The notes: a model not told the origin generated them from the letters alone. Positions 43,894 to 52,213 are shown, counted from the stretch's first letter. The stretch: DNA of 64,000 nt from Hominenteromicrobium mulieris (GCA_021029595.1 JAJJOY010000003.1:186001-250000), one strand, 5' to 3'. Numbers and translations: made by a program.

Positions 43894-43922
43894 ATTATAC
43901 CACTTTTCGCGCGTTTTGTGAA
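43894..43922 (-). promoter_or_regulatory. Promoter of typA
   Basis: Minus strand TTCACA (43917-43922), 17 bases, TATAAT (43894-43899). Confidence 0.7.
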
Positions 43923-43989
43923 TATGTTCCGCCTTGGCGAAACCGCTGAAATATTGGGTTTTTGCGTTTTTTCTTTTGTCCTGCTTTCC

Positions 43990-44018
43990 TTGACGGCGGG
44001 CTTTGTTCGTGCTATTCT
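43990..44018 (+). promoter_or_regulatory. Promoter of the PfkB kinase operon
   Basis: TTGACG (43990-43995), 17 bases, TATTCT (44013-44018), 33 bases before the TTG start at 44052. Confidence 0.65.
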
Positions 44019-44051
44019 TGTATTGATTTTGAAACAGAGGAGTGCAAAACC

Positions 44052-44939
44052 TTGAAGAGGATCTTGAATTTCGGCTCACTCAATACAGACTATGTTTATA
44101 AGGTCGACCACATTTTGCAGGGCGGTGAGACCATTCAAAGCGAAAGCCGCACCGTGTTCCCGGGCGGCAAGGGGTTAAACCAGTCCATTGCGCTTGTGCG
44201 GGCGGGGCTTTCCGTCTGCCACGCGGGACTCATCGGCACGGACGGCGAGCACCTGCGCGATTTATTGAACCAAAACGGCGTGGATACCTCCCTCATCGAA
44301 ACGCGCGATATGCCGGGCGGGCACACCGTCATTCAGGTCAGCCGAGAGGCGCAGAACGCCATTCTGCTTTTCGGCGGCTCCAACGGGGCTGTGGATGAAG
44401 CATATGCCGACCGCGTGCTTGCGCAATTCGGCGCAGGCGACATTCTTCTGCTGCAAAACGAGATCAGCGCGCTGCCGTATATTCTTGAAAAAGCCCATGC
44501 GCGCGGCATGGAGATCTGGCTCAATCCGTCCCCGATGAACGAAAACGTTTTAAAGTGCAATCTGTCGCTCGTTTCCGTGTTCGTTTTGAACGAAGTGGAG
44601 GGCGAACAGCTGACCGGCACAAAGATTCCCACCGCTATTTTGGATAAGCTCCTTCAAAAATACCCGCACGCCGCCGCAGTCTTAACGCTCGGCAGTAAAG
44701 GCGCGTGGTACGCCAAAGAAGATAAGCGCGCGTTTGCCCCGGCGGAGCTTGTCCGTGCGGTCGATACCACCGCGGCCGGCGATACGTTCACGGGCTATTT
44801 CATGCGCGGTATGCTGGATGGGCTTTCGCCGAAAAAATCGCTGACCCTCGCGGCAAAAGCCGCTGCCATTGCGGTCTCGCGCCCCGGTGCCGCACCGTCT
44901 ATTCCCCTATATGCAGAAGTTACGAACGAAAGGAACTGA
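44052..44939 (+). CDS. PfkB/ribokinase family sugar kinase
   Basis: 295-aa carbohydrate kinase. N-terminal GSLNTDYVYKVD, PfkB signature 1 region FPGGKGLNQSIAL, and C-terminal anion-hole/catalytic motif DTTAAGDTFTGYF (catalytic Asp in the GD pair). Closest to ribokinase in layout. The start is TTG 44052 with GAGGAG about 10 bases upstream; a longer reading from 43962 crosses the promoter. Followed 4 bases later by a GNAT gene. Confidence 0.9.
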   Translation: MKRILNFGSLNTDYVYKVDHILQGGETIQSESRTVFPGGKGLNQSIALVRAGLSVCHAGLIGTDGEHLRDLLNQNGVDTSLIETRDMPGGHTVIQVSREAQNAILLFGGSNGAVDEAYADRVLAQFGAGDILLLQNEISALPYILEKAHARGMEIWLNPSPMNENVLKCNLSLVSVFVLNEVEGEQLTGTKIPTAILDKLLQKYPHAAAVLTLGSKGAWYAKEDKRAFAPAELVRAVDTTAAGDTFTGYFMRGMLDGLSPKKSLTLAAKAAAIAVSRPGAAPSIPLYAEVTNERN

Positions 44940-44943
44940 AAAT

Positions 44944-45528
44944 ATGAGTGATTTCAGAGTTGCAGTACGCAGAACGAACGAGTGGGACGGCCCGTCCATG
45001 CTCAAAATTTACACACCCTACGTCGAAAAGACGCACTACACGCCCGACACCGAAGTGCCGACGCTCGCCGAGTACGTGCAGCGCATCGACACCTATACAT
45101 ACGGCCGTATGTGGATTCTGACGGAGATCAACAACCAGACGGCGGGATTCTGCTTTTTGACCGACCGCGATATTCCGAAAGACGACCTGTTCTCTGCCGA
45201 CGCACAGCTGTACGTCTCCGAAAAATGTCTGCACAGCGGCGTGGGCACGTCTTTATACAGCCTGATGCTGGACATCATGCACCATGCAAATTACCGCCGC
45301 GTTACAGCGCACATCAATCTGCCGAACGATGCCGCCGTGGCATTCCACAAAAAGATGGGTTTTCACGAGGTCTCCGAAACGGACGGTGTTCTTTTAATGG
45401 AGCGCGCCATTGAACCGGAAGACCCGAACGCAAAGCGCTTCACGAAAGCCTACCTCATCTTAGCGCAGGACTACGAGGCCGCGCGTGAGCACGCCGCCAC
45501 ATTTGTTAAAGAAGGTACGGTGGTATAA
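44944..45528 (+). CDS. GNAT family N-acetyltransferase
   Basis: 194-aa GNAT protein, possibly of the phosphinothricin acetyltransferase-like group (N-terminal MLKIYTPYVEKTHYTPDTEV). Acetyl-CoA loop in QLYVSEKCLHSGVGTSLYS; NLPNDAAVAFHKKMGF is the typical last motif. Substrate unknown. ATG 44944 has GAAAGGA at good spacing. Its TAA overlaps the next small gene's ATG. Confidence 0.88.
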   Translation: MSDFRVAVRRTNEWDGPSMLKIYTPYVEKTHYTPDTEVPTLAEYVQRIDTYTYGRMWILTEINNQTAGFCFLTDRDIPKDDLFSADAQLYVSEKCLHSGVGTSLYSLMLDIMHHANYRRVTAHINLPNDAAVAFHKKMGFHEVSETDGVLLMERAIEPEDPNAKRFTKAYLILAQDYEAAREHAATFVKEGTVV

Positions 45529-45698
45529 TGGGCCCCTACGAATACGAAGTGGCAAGCATCGACGGCGACTACGCCGTTTTGCGCCGAACGGACAATGACA
45601 CGCACGATGAAATTCTGGTTGCTCGCGCGCTTTTGCCGGAGGAGATCGACATTGGCACCGCGCTGCACTACGAAATGTTCACTTATTCCATCGTTTAA
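45528..45698 (+). CDS. 56-aa protein coupled to the GNAT gene
   Basis: A short gene of 56 codons beginning ATG-GGC-CCC at 45528 and ending TAA at 45698, overlapping the acetyltransferase stop (TAATG). The protein starts MGPYEYEVASIDGDYAVLRR and ends YEMFTYSIV; the GDYAVL...ALLPEEIDIGT pattern is like small DUF3006-type beta proteins, weakly. Codon use matches the neighbours and coupling supports that it is real. Function unknown. A small hairpin TTGGC/GCCAA with a T-tract follows (45709-45734). Confidence 0.65.
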   Translation: MGPYEYEVASIDGDYAVLRRTDNDTHDEILVARALLPEEIDIGTALHYEMFTYSIV

Positions 45699-45745
45699 CA
45701 TTTAATTATTGGCAAAAATAGCCAAATATTTTTCCCGTTGATTTG

Positions 45746-45863
45746 GGTAAACCGTTCATTGAACTCGCGTTGCTTTCTTGGTACAATGATACTTGTAAAC
45801 TAACACGCAGCGAAGAGGTTCTACAAACGCGGTTTACCCTTATTTTCTACGGAACGGTTTACC
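45746..45863 (+). promoter_or_regulatory. MATE pump promoter with three CGGTTTACC boxes
   Basis: Promoter TTGAAC (45759-45764), 17 bases, TACAAT (45782-45787). A box GGTAAACCG (45746-45754) lies next to the -35, and two copies in the other orientation, CGGTTTACC, lie in the leader at 45830-45838 and 45855-45863. The first and last extend to a 12-bp perfect inverted repeat (GGTAAACCGTTC / GAACGGTTTACC). The first box is upstream of the start of transcription, so this is a DNA operator set, not an RNA stem. Confidence 0.6.
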
Positions 45864-45891
45864 TTAATCTTTTTTTAGGAGTTGTTGTATC

Positions 45892-47265
45892 ATGTCCAAA
45901 CCGTCCGGTGCCATCGACATGACGCAGGGCAAACCGATCAACCTGATGCTTCGTTTTGCGCTGCCCATGATGATCGGCAGTATTTTCCAGTCGCTTTATT
46001 CCATGGTGGACTCCGCCGTGCTCGGCCGCTTCGTCGGCTCGCACGCGCTGGCCGCCATCGGTGCCACCACGTCCACAACGGGCCTCATCCTGCTGCTTGC
46101 AACCGGCGTGACGAGTGCCATTTCCATCGTGCTTTCGCAATACGTCGGCGCAAACGACACCGACCGCGTGCGCAAGGGCATCGTCGCCTCCGGGTGGATC
46201 ACCCTTTTGCTCGGCGTTGTTCTGGGTCTCATCAGCGTTTTCGCCGCGCGGCCGCTCATGCAGCTTTTAAAAACGCCGGAAGACGTCATCGACATGTCCG
46301 TTTTATACATTCAGATTGTCTGCGGCTGCGGCATCGCACAGTTTGCGTATAACGCCGCGGCATCTATCCTGCGCGCACTCGGCGACAGCAAAACACCGCT
46401 GTATTTCCTCATTCTGTGCTCCATTTTGAATGTTATCCTCGACCTCATCAGCGTCATTGGTCTCAACATGGGCGTTGCGGGTGTCGCCGTTGCAACGATC
46501 GGCTCGCAGGCCATCTCCGCCGCCATCTGTATCCTCGTCATGTTCCGCAAATACCCCGATCTGATGCCGAAGCGCCACACCCTGCGCCCGGATATGCCCG
46601 TTAGCCTTAAAATATTCGGCATGGGTGCGCAAATGGCTCTGCAAAGCCTGTTTCTTTCCGTCGGCATGATGGTCATTACGCGCGTCATCAACAGCTACGG
46701 CTCTAACGTCGTCGCGGCGTTCACCGTCGGCAGCAACGTGCAGAACCTCGCCGTGATGCTGTTCAGCAATTTCTCGTTCGGCTTTTCCGTCTATGTCGGG
46801 CAGAACTTCGGCGCGAAAAACGCGGAGCGCATCAAGCTTGGCGTGCGGCAAATCTTCCTTCTTGTCGGCGGTCTGAGCTTTTTTGCAGGCGTGCTGACAC
46901 TCATTTTTGCTGAGCCGCTCGTCTCGTTGTACGTCAAGCCGAACGAGACCGAAGTCATCGCGTATTCGCTCGAATTCATCCGCATTCAGGCGTGGTTCTT
47001 CCCGTTCCTCGGATGGATCTGGCTTTATAACAGCACCGTCAAGGGCATGGGCAAAATCAACATTTCCATGGTCTCCTCCGTTGTGGAGCTGTGCAGCAAG
47101 ATCGGTCTCTCGTTGCTTCTGCCCATCTGGATCGGCACCACAGGTATTTGGTTTGCCGCGCCGATCGGCTACATTCTGGGCATCATCCCGCTGCTCATCT
47201 ACTATTACAGCGGCCGCTGGAAAAAGCTGCTCACCGTCCCCGCCGCAGAACCCGCAAAGGCGTAA
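45892..47265 (+). CDS. MATE family efflux transporter
   Basis: 457-aa multidrug and toxin extrusion protein with 12 predicted membrane helices in two pseudo-symmetric halves; N-terminal LMLRFALPMMIGSIFQSLYSM and SMVDSAVLGRFVGSHALAAIG match the first helices of MATE proteins. Exports cationic drugs or metabolites by Na+ or H+ antiport. TAGGAG precedes the ATG. Under the three-box operator upstream, probably of a repressor encoded elsewhere. Confidence 0.93.
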   Translation: MSKPSGAIDMTQGKPINLMLRFALPMMIGSIFQSLYSMVDSAVLGRFVGSHALAAIGATTSTTGLILLLATGVTSAISIVLSQYVGANDTDRVRKGIVASGWITLLLGVVLGLISVFAARPLMQLLKTPEDVIDMSVLYIQIVCGCGIAQFAYNAAASILRALGDSKTPLYFLILCSILNVILDLISVIGLNMGVAGVAVATIGSQAISAAICILVMFRKYPDLMPKRHTLRPDMPVSLKIFGMGAQMALQSLFLSVGMMVITRVINSYGSNVVAAFTVGSNVQNLAVMLFSNFSFGFSVYVGQNFGAKNAERIKLGVRQIFLLVGGLSFFAGVLTLIFAEPLVSLYVKPNETEVIAYSLEFIRIQAWFFPFLGWIWLYNSTVKGMGKINISMVSSVVELCSKIGLSLLLPIWIGTTGIWFAAPIGYILGIIPLLIYYYSGRWKKLLTVPAAEPAKA

Positions 47266-47281
47266 AATACAACAAAACGGC

Positions 47282-47319
47282 AAAAGTCCGAAGCACCTAA
47301 ACCGTGTTTCGGACTTTTT
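47282..47319. terminator. Convergent terminator
   Basis: AAAAGTCCGAA (47282-47292) with TTCGGACTTTT (47308-47318) and T-runs on both sides; ends the MATE and ZIP genes. Confidence 0.85.
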
Positions 47320-47335
47320 ATTCTATCTTAAAATT

Positions 47336-48139
47336 TCACCCCAGCATCACGTCCAAAAGCATCATTAGCGCAAAGCCCGTCACAATGCCCATTGTCGCCG
47401 CATACGGCTGCGCTTTCTGGTTGCGCTGACACTCGGGGATGAGCTCGTGCACCGCGACTAAAATCATCGCGCCCGCCGCAAAGGACAGCGCAAACGGCAA
47501 AACGGCTTCAATGTACACGGCAAGCAAAGCGCCCAAAACGCCCGCAATCGGCTCCACAAAGCCGGAAGCCTGCCCGATGAAAAAGCTCTTCCTTCTGGAG
47601 CACCCCTCACGGCGCAAAGGCAGCGAGACCGCCGCGCCTTCGGGGAAATTCTGCAAGCCGATGCCCACGGCCACCGTCACGGCACCCATCAGCGCTTCCG
47701 GCGTATAGCCGCCGTTTTTCAGCGCACCGAACGCCACGCCCACAGCGAGCCCTTCCGGGATGTTGTGCAGCGTGATGGAAAGTACCAACAAAATGATGCG
47801 GTTCAGCCGTGCGTTTTTCTCGCCCTGCGCCAAAGCGGAGCGCCGCTGCGCGTAGGTCACGCATTTATCGGAACCCCACATGAACAACGCACCGCAGAGA
47901 AACCCGAGTGTCGCCACCAAAAACGCAGGCATGCTTCCCGCCGCCTCCGCGCGCTCGATGGCCGGCTGCAAAAGTGACCAAAAGCTCGCCGCAACCATCA
48001 CCCCGGCGGCGAAGCCGAGCATCAAATTGAGAATTTTGGGGTTCGGCGATTTAAACAGCACCACCGTAGCAGCACCAAGCGCCGTGACGAGCCATGTCCC
48101 CAGCGTCGCCAACAACGCATAAAATACAATATCATTCAT
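47336..48139 (-). CDS. ZIP family metal transporter
   Basis: 267-aa ZIP protein (zinc/iron-type divalent metal uptake), eight predicted helices. Signature helix IV HNIPEGLAVGVAFG and helix V NFPEGAAVSLPL carry the metal-site His/Asn/Glu residues; another His/Glu in AVHELIPECQ. The basic loop between helices III and IV (YAQRRSALAQGEKNARLN) is short and lacks a His cluster. GGAGGG precedes the ATG; minus-strand TATAAT at 48160-48165. Confidence 0.92.
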   Translation of the reverse strand: MNDIVFYALLATLGTWLVTALGAATVVLFKSPNPKILNLMLGFAAGVMVAASFWSLLQPAIERAEAAGSMPAFLVATLGFLCGALFMWGSDKCVTYAQRRSALAQGEKNARLNRIILLVLSITLHNIPEGLAVGVAFGALKNGGYTPEALMGAVTVAVGIGLQNFPEGAAVSLPLRREGCSRRKSFFIGQASGFVEPIAGVLGALLAVYIEAVLPFALSFAAGAMILVAVHELIPECQRNQKAQPYAATMGIVTGFALMMLLDVMLG

Positions 48140-48189
48140 TTTCAGCCCTCCTAATTTTATTATATTGAGAGAGAAAAAATGAGTGAAAA

Positions 48190-48218
48190 AAGCACGCGGT
48201 TTTTAAAACCGCGTGCTT
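48190..48218 (-). terminator. Terminator of the murT-like operon
   Basis: Perfect palindrome of 14-bp arms (AAGCACGCGGTTTT with its complement) directly after the glycosylase stop, followed on the minus strand by TTTTTT. Confidence 0.88.
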
Positions 48219-48224
48219 GCCGCA

Positions 48225-48704
48225 TTAAATTGATCGGATAATCTTCCACGCTTCCGTCAGCCGCTCCAAGCTCCACGCGGCGTTCGCGGGGCTAGTGCTC
48301 GGCAGAACCGTTTCCGGCAAGTCGATCTCTTTCGCCAGATAGTTTTGATACAGCTTGTGCGCCATTTGACCGTTTGTACACACATGCGTGATGTTCGCTG
48401 TCGATAAAATCACGGAAAGATCATTCGGCACAACGTTTTTGATGCTCGCGTCAGACGAGCCCGTCACGTCGCACGAGGCAATGACGTCCCACAAGGCAAC
48501 TTTATGCTTTAGCAAAAGCGCCTTCTTTTCGGGGACATCCCCCGGCACCGGTTCACCGAAAACCGCGCTCAAGACGCGCCAAAAGCGGTTTTGCGGGTGC
48601 CCGTAGAAAAACGCCGCTTTTCTCGACTGCACAGACGGAAACGAGCCCAAAACGAGCACGCGGCCGTTTTCGTCGAACACCGGCGGAATTTCGTGCTGCA
48701 CCAT
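48225..48704 (-). CDS. DNA-deoxyinosine glycosylase (UDG superfamily)
   Basis: 159-aa uracil-DNA-glycosylase-superfamily protein of the hypoxanthine-DNA glycosylase group. Motif 1 VLVLGSFPSVQSRKAAFFYGHPQNRFW, a DV core (ALWDVIASC) and the last motif LPSTSPANAA, which inserts at the lesion. Excises deaminated adenine (hypoxanthine) from DNA. Start overlaps the stop of the GatD-like gene, so it is co-translated with cell-wall-type genes, an odd pairing that may be only positional. Confidence 0.9.
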   Translation of the reverse strand: MVQHEIPPVFDENGRVLVLGSFPSVQSRKAAFFYGHPQNRFWRVLSAVFGEPVPGDVPEKKALLLKHKVALWDVIASCDVTGSSDASIKNVVPNDLSVILSTANITHVCTNGQMAHKLYQNYLAKEIDLPETVLPSTSPANAAWSLERLTEAWKIIRSI

Positions 48705-49405
48705 CAGTGTACCTTCTCGGCAAAATCCTTCTTGCGCTGCTCGTAGGCCTCCATGTTTTCCGCTTCAAACGCAAGCTTCACATCGCCCGCGCCCATCAGG
48801 TTCAAAATGTACTTTGTAAACGGCGGATTCAAAACCAAGATCGGCCCCACAAGGTATGTGCCGAAGAAGTTGTTTACGCGGATACCCTCGTATTTCGCCT
48901 TTATATTGAGCCCCACACCTTTGTTTTTCACGAACAAGCCGTGCGATTCATCCGGCGTGTAGGCCATCGTGAACTGCGTCTTAAAGCCCATGATGACATT
49001 GCCGTCAAATTCGCCCTCAAAGTCGCTGTTGTGGCGGTGCATCATATCGCGCTTTGCGTACAAACGATAAAGCCCAAGGCACTCTACGCGGCTGCCGTCC
49101 TCGTTTTCAATGTAATCGCCGAAGATTTCGAGCGCATTGCCCGTGAAAAGGAACACCGTGCCGTCGTCAATGGCTTTTTGGATTTTCTCCTTCAGCGGCA
49201 TCAACTTGCGGATGACCTGCTCCTGCATACGCTCCGTCATGGGACCCATATACACAAGGTTCATTTTTTCTTCGGTAAAGCGCACATCGTCGCTGAATTT
49301 CGTGCGGATAAACTCCGCTTCCGGCAGCGTTTTTTCAAGGTAGACCATGTTGTACGCGTCGCCGAACAGGTTGCAGAATTCCGGGAAAAGGACTTCTATT
49401 TTCAT
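48704..49405 (-). CDS. GatD-like protein lacking both catalytic residues
   Basis: 233-aa class-I glutamine amidotransferase-like protein that lines up along its whole length with GatD, the glutaminase half of lipid II isoglutaminyl synthase MurT-GatD. The nucleophile elbow that reads TICGGYQ in S. aureus GatD here reads LFTGNAL (Thr88 at the Cys position), and the catalytic His motif GTYLHGP here reads GTYLVGP (Val186). Without Cys and His it cannot release ammonia from glutamine. It still overlaps murT by 4 bases, so it is probably a structural or regulatory partner, or MurT uses free ammonia. Alternatives: a new function for the pair. Confidence 0.8.
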   Translation of the reverse strand: MKIEVLFPEFCNLFGDAYNMVYLEKTLPEAEFIRTKFSDDVRFTEEKMNLVYMGPMTERMQEQVIRKLMPLKEKIQKAIDDGTVFLFTGNALEIFGDYIENEDGSRVECLGLYRLYAKRDMMHRHNSDFEGEFDGNVIMGFKTQFTMAYTPDESHGLFVKNKGVGLNIKAKYEGIRVNNFFGTYLVGPILVLNPPFTKYILNLMGAGDVKLAFEAENMEAYEQRKKDFAEKVH

Positions 49406-50778
49406 TTCGTCTCGCCCTCCTTCTCACGTTCGATCATCTTATCGCGAATGTCATTTGCCAAACGAATGGTGTATACGTCGTACAGAATAAAGACTGTATC
49501 CGCTTCTTTCGAGACCGCCGCAGGCGTATCGCTTTCATCGCGCATGTGCACGATCTTCTCCGCCGGCACACCGGCCAGAAGCGTGCGCACATACGTATCG
49601 TGGTGGCGCGCACCGGCAATGACGACCTGCACGATGCTCGGGTCATTTAAAAACTCAAAATCGGTGTCGTAGAACCACGCGGTGTTCTCCACGGTGTGGC
49701 GCGCATCGAAGTAGTCGTCGAGAAACATCACAACGGACTTTTTGCCCGGCGCGTTACGGATATTTTCAAACGCACGGGAGCACGCAATGGGGTTCTGCCC
49801 CTTTGCAAGGTGCAGAATGTACTTTCTGCCGTTCACTTCTTTTTCAGAGTAACGCGTCTCGCTGATGCCCATTTTCTCCATAGAATTGCGGATTTTTTCT
49901 TCGGAAAGGCCGAATTCACGCAGCGTCGCAATGGCGGCAAGGGCGTTATAAATATTGATGTTCGTACTGTTCAAAAGCGGGTATTCCGATTTTTTTCCGC
50001 CCACCGTCACGTTCATTTTCATGTCTTTCGTATCGATGTCCGTTGCAAGGTAGTCGATGTCCGGCGAGCGGTAGCCGCAGGCTTCGCAGTGCACACGGCC
50101 GATATGATGGTAACGCACAATGTCGTGCACAAGCGGGCCGTGGCATTTGGGGCAGGCAGGCACATCATTTACGATATTGTCGCATTCCTTTTTGTCCGTG
50201 TCAAGGTGGTCGATGCCGAAATATACGCGGTCGTTTTCGGGCTTAATGGAGCTGCAAAGCGGGTCGTCGCCGTTCAAAACAAGCTTTGTGCCCTTTGGAA
50301 TTTCCTTATTCAGAATGTCGAGGATAAACTCCGCGTGCGCGTTGCGCTTATAAGAATCACGGAAAATGTTCGTGCACAGCACAATGTCCGGCTGCATGTA
50401 GGGGTAAATGTTCGGCGCAGAGCGCTCATCGAGCTCAAACACCGCAAGGTCACACTTCGGCTTGCCGAAAAAGTGACTGTTCGCAATGAGCGTAGATGCC
50501 ACGCCGGTCGCAACATTCGTGCCGGAGCGGTTGCACATGAACTCGATGCCGTTATCCTCCAAAACATCCTCGATCATGTTCGAGACAGTCGTTTTGCCGT
50601 TCGTGCCCGTAATGCCGATGATCTTCTTCGGTTTCGGCATGCGCCCGATAAAATCCGGGCACAGAATAATAGCCCAAGAACCCGGCATGGACGTGCCCTT
50701 TCGCCCGATGAGCTTTAAAACCAGCGCCGTACCGCGGGCGAACATCAGCGCAAAATAAAAGCGTAAATTTCGTTTCAT
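49402..50778 (-). CDS. murT: MurT-like Mur ligase domain protein
   Basis: 458-aa Mur-ligase-fold protein with the MurT layout. P-loop GITGTNGKTTVSNM, central domain with ELDERSAPN, four-Cys zinc ribbon (CPKCHGP, CEACGYR; residues about 210-240) specific to MurT, and the C-terminal DUF1727 domain. In MurT-GatD it activates the D-Glu carboxylate of lipid II for amidation. The start at 50778 has AAGGA 9 bases upstream; an ATG at 50787 is too close to that site. Its partner (48704) has lost its glutaminase residues. Confidence 0.88.
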   Translation of the reverse strand: MKRNLRFYFALMFARGTALVLKLIGRKGTSMPGSWAIILCPDFIGRMPKPKKIIGITGTNGKTTVSNMIEDVLEDNGIEFMCNRSGTNVATGVASTLIANSHFFGKPKCDLAVFELDERSAPNIYPYMQPDIVLCTNIFRDSYKRNAHAEFILDILNKEIPKGTKLVLNGDDPLCSSIKPENDRVYFGIDHLDTDKKECDNIVNDVPACPKCHGPLVHDIVRYHHIGRVHCEACGYRSPDIDYLATDIDTKDMKMNVTVGGKKSEYPLLNSTNINIYNALAAIATLREFGLSEEKIRNSMEKMGISETRYSEKEVNGRKYILHLAKGQNPIACSRAFENIRNAPGKKSVVMFLDDYFDARHTVENTAWFYDTDFEFLNDPSIVQVVIAGARHHDTYVRTLLAGVPAEKIVHMRDESDTPAAVSKEADTVFILYDVYTIRLANDIRDKMIEREKEGETK

Positions 50779-50933
50779 TTTCTTCATTCCTTAAATTTGA
50801 ATTTTCCGTTTATCGATACGCATGATTATACTACTTTTAGACGTGAACTGCAAGATGAACTGCAAGATAACGCCGTTTTGAATTGTTTCGGCTCTGAAAT
50901 TGCGAATATTTAGGAATTTTTCATAATCACGGA

Positions 50934-50962
50934 TTGATTTTTCACAAAAAAGACTGTATGAT
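50934..50962 (+). promoter_or_regulatory. Promoter of the TIM-barrel gene at 51000
   Basis: TTGATT (50934-50939), 17 bases, TATGAT (50957-50962). Confidence 0.6.
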
Positions 50963-50999
50963 AAAGAAAAGCAATCCATTAATTTAGGAGGAGTTCACC

Positions 51000-51821
51000 A
51001 TGAAAACTTTACCCGTAGCGGTACAGGTTTATTCTGTCCGCGATGACGCTGAGCGCGATTTTAAGGGCACCATGCAGAAAATCAAGGACATGGGCTATGA
51101 CGGCGTTGAGCTTGCAGGCCTTTATGGCATGAAGCCGGCGGAAGTCAAGGCGATTTTGGAAGAAGTGGGCCTCGTTCCGCTTTCCGCACACGTTCCGTTC
51201 CAGGAGCTCGAAGCCGATATCGAAGGCACGGTCGCACAGTACAAAGAGATCGGCATGCAGTACATTGCCATCCCGTATCTGATGGAAGAAGATCGTCCGG
51301 GCACCGAGAAGTTCCTCAAGAACATTGAGACCTTCAAGAAGATCGGCGAAGCCTGCAAGAAAGTCGGCATCACGCTGCTTTACCACAACCACGATTTCGA
51401 GTTTGTAAAGATGCCGAACGGTCAGTATGCACTCGATTATATCTATACCGAGATTCCCGCTGACCTGCTCCAGACCGAGCTTGATATCTGCTGGGTCAAG
51501 GTCGCCGGCGAAGAGCCGGTCGATTACATCAAGAAGTACGCCGGCCGCGCACCGGTCGTCCACCTCAAGGACTTCTACAAGGAAGGTAAGCCGGCCAACA
51601 TGTACGAGCTTATCGGCATTGAGACCGAGAAGAAGGAAGAAACCGGCAAGTTTGAGTTCCGTCCGGTCGGCCACGGCATGCAGAACATTCCGCCGGTGCT
51701 CGATGCAGCACTGGAAGCCGGCTCCAAGTGGGTCGTTGTCGAGCAGGATCAGTCTTATGACACCCCCGCTCTCGAAGCCGTGAAGATGAGCCGCGATTAC
51801 CTCAAGGGCCTCGGCTGGTAA
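51000..51821 (+). CDS. Sugar phosphate isomerase/epimerase (TIM barrel)
   Basis: 273-aa xylose-isomerase-like TIM-barrel protein, not closely related to the one at 32228. Begins AVQVYSVRDDAERDF, typical of the IolE/epimerase-like group; metal-site residues in DGVELAG (Glu), YHNHDFEF (His/Asp), ELDICWVKVAG (Asp), VVHLKDFYK (His/Asp) and VVEQDQS (Glu). GGAGGAG precedes the ATG. Its even, strongly biased codon use suggests high expression. Monocistronic; substrate unknown. Confidence 0.85.
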   Translation: MKTLPVAVQVYSVRDDAERDFKGTMQKIKDMGYDGVELAGLYGMKPAEVKAILEEVGLVPLSAHVPFQELEADIEGTVAQYKEIGMQYIAIPYLMEEDRPGTEKFLKNIETFKKIGEACKKVGITLLYHNHDFEFVKMPNGQYALDYIYTEIPADLLQTELDICWVKVAGEEPVDYIKKYAGRAPVVHLKDFYKEGKPANMYELIGIETEKKEETGKFEFRPVGHGMQNIPPVLDAALEAGSKWVVVEQDQSYDTPALEAVKMSRDYLKGLGW

Positions 51822-51857
51822 TTTTGCTTTAAGCAAGACATAAGAATACATATTTTC

Positions 51858-51890
51858 AAGGCGTACTTTCTCTCCGAAAGTGCGCCTTCA
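51858..51890 (+). terminator. Terminator of the TIM-barrel gene
   Basis: 13-bp stem AAGGCGTACTTTC (51858-51870) with GAAAGTGCGCCTT (51876-51888), 5-base loop. Confidence 0.75.
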
Positions 51891-51943
51891 TTATATTCGC
51901 CTGTCGGCGAATGCTATAGTCCTTCGGACAATAAAAAGAAAAA

Positions 51944-51976
51944 CGGCTCCCGGCGCATGAAAGCACCGTGGAGCCG
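51944..51976 (-). terminator. Minus-strand terminator after the zinc-ribbon remnant
   Basis: CGGCTCC (51944-51950) pairs with GGAGCCG (51970-51976); on the minus strand it is followed by TTTTTCTTTTT. Confidence 0.65.
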
Positions 51977-51995
51977 CGTATGTATAAGCGAGATA

Positions 51996-52136
51996 TTATG
52001 CGTCCTTCTTTTCCTCTTCGTCTTCCGGCGGAAGCACGGATGCGCAGTGCGGGCATTTCGTCGCGCCGATCTTCACGTCATCCATCAGGCAGTACGGGCA
52101 GGTTTTCGTGGTAGGAGCCGTTTGTTTTCCCCTCAA
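51996..52136 (-). pseudogene. Zinc-ribbon tail, possible MscL remnant
   Basis: The last about 46 codons of a reading frame end in TCPYC...KCPHCASVLPPEDEEEKK, a four-Cys zinc ribbon with an acidic tail like the C-terminal extension of some clostridial MscL channels. No membrane-channel part precedes it; upstream the frame runs into the promoter of the next gene. A terminator follows, so a real gene once ended here. A TTG at 52136 has no ribosome site. The remaining gap 51822-52270 holds only promoter and terminator signals. Confidence 0.35.
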
Positions 52137-52184
52137 AATTTCCGATATTGCTGCGGTTTCCGACAGTTTTTTCTTGCAGAAGTA

Positions 52185-52213
52185 TTGTTGAAAACCGTGA
52201 AATATGCTATACT
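52185..52213 (+). promoter_or_regulatory. Promoter of the duplicated CmpB-type gene
   Basis: TTGTTG (52185-52190), 17 bases, TATACT (52208-52213). Confidence 0.6.

Noticed and set aside
45790-45880. Possible preQ1-type or guanidine riboswitch in the MATE leader (AGAGGTTCTA segment)
   Set aside because: The required stem and A-rich tail do not form; the repeats are better explained as DNA boxes because one copy lies upstream of the transcription start.
46303-47283. Long minus-strand frame opposite the MATE gene
   Set aside because: Shadow; composition rich in Arg/His/Asp typical of antisense translation.
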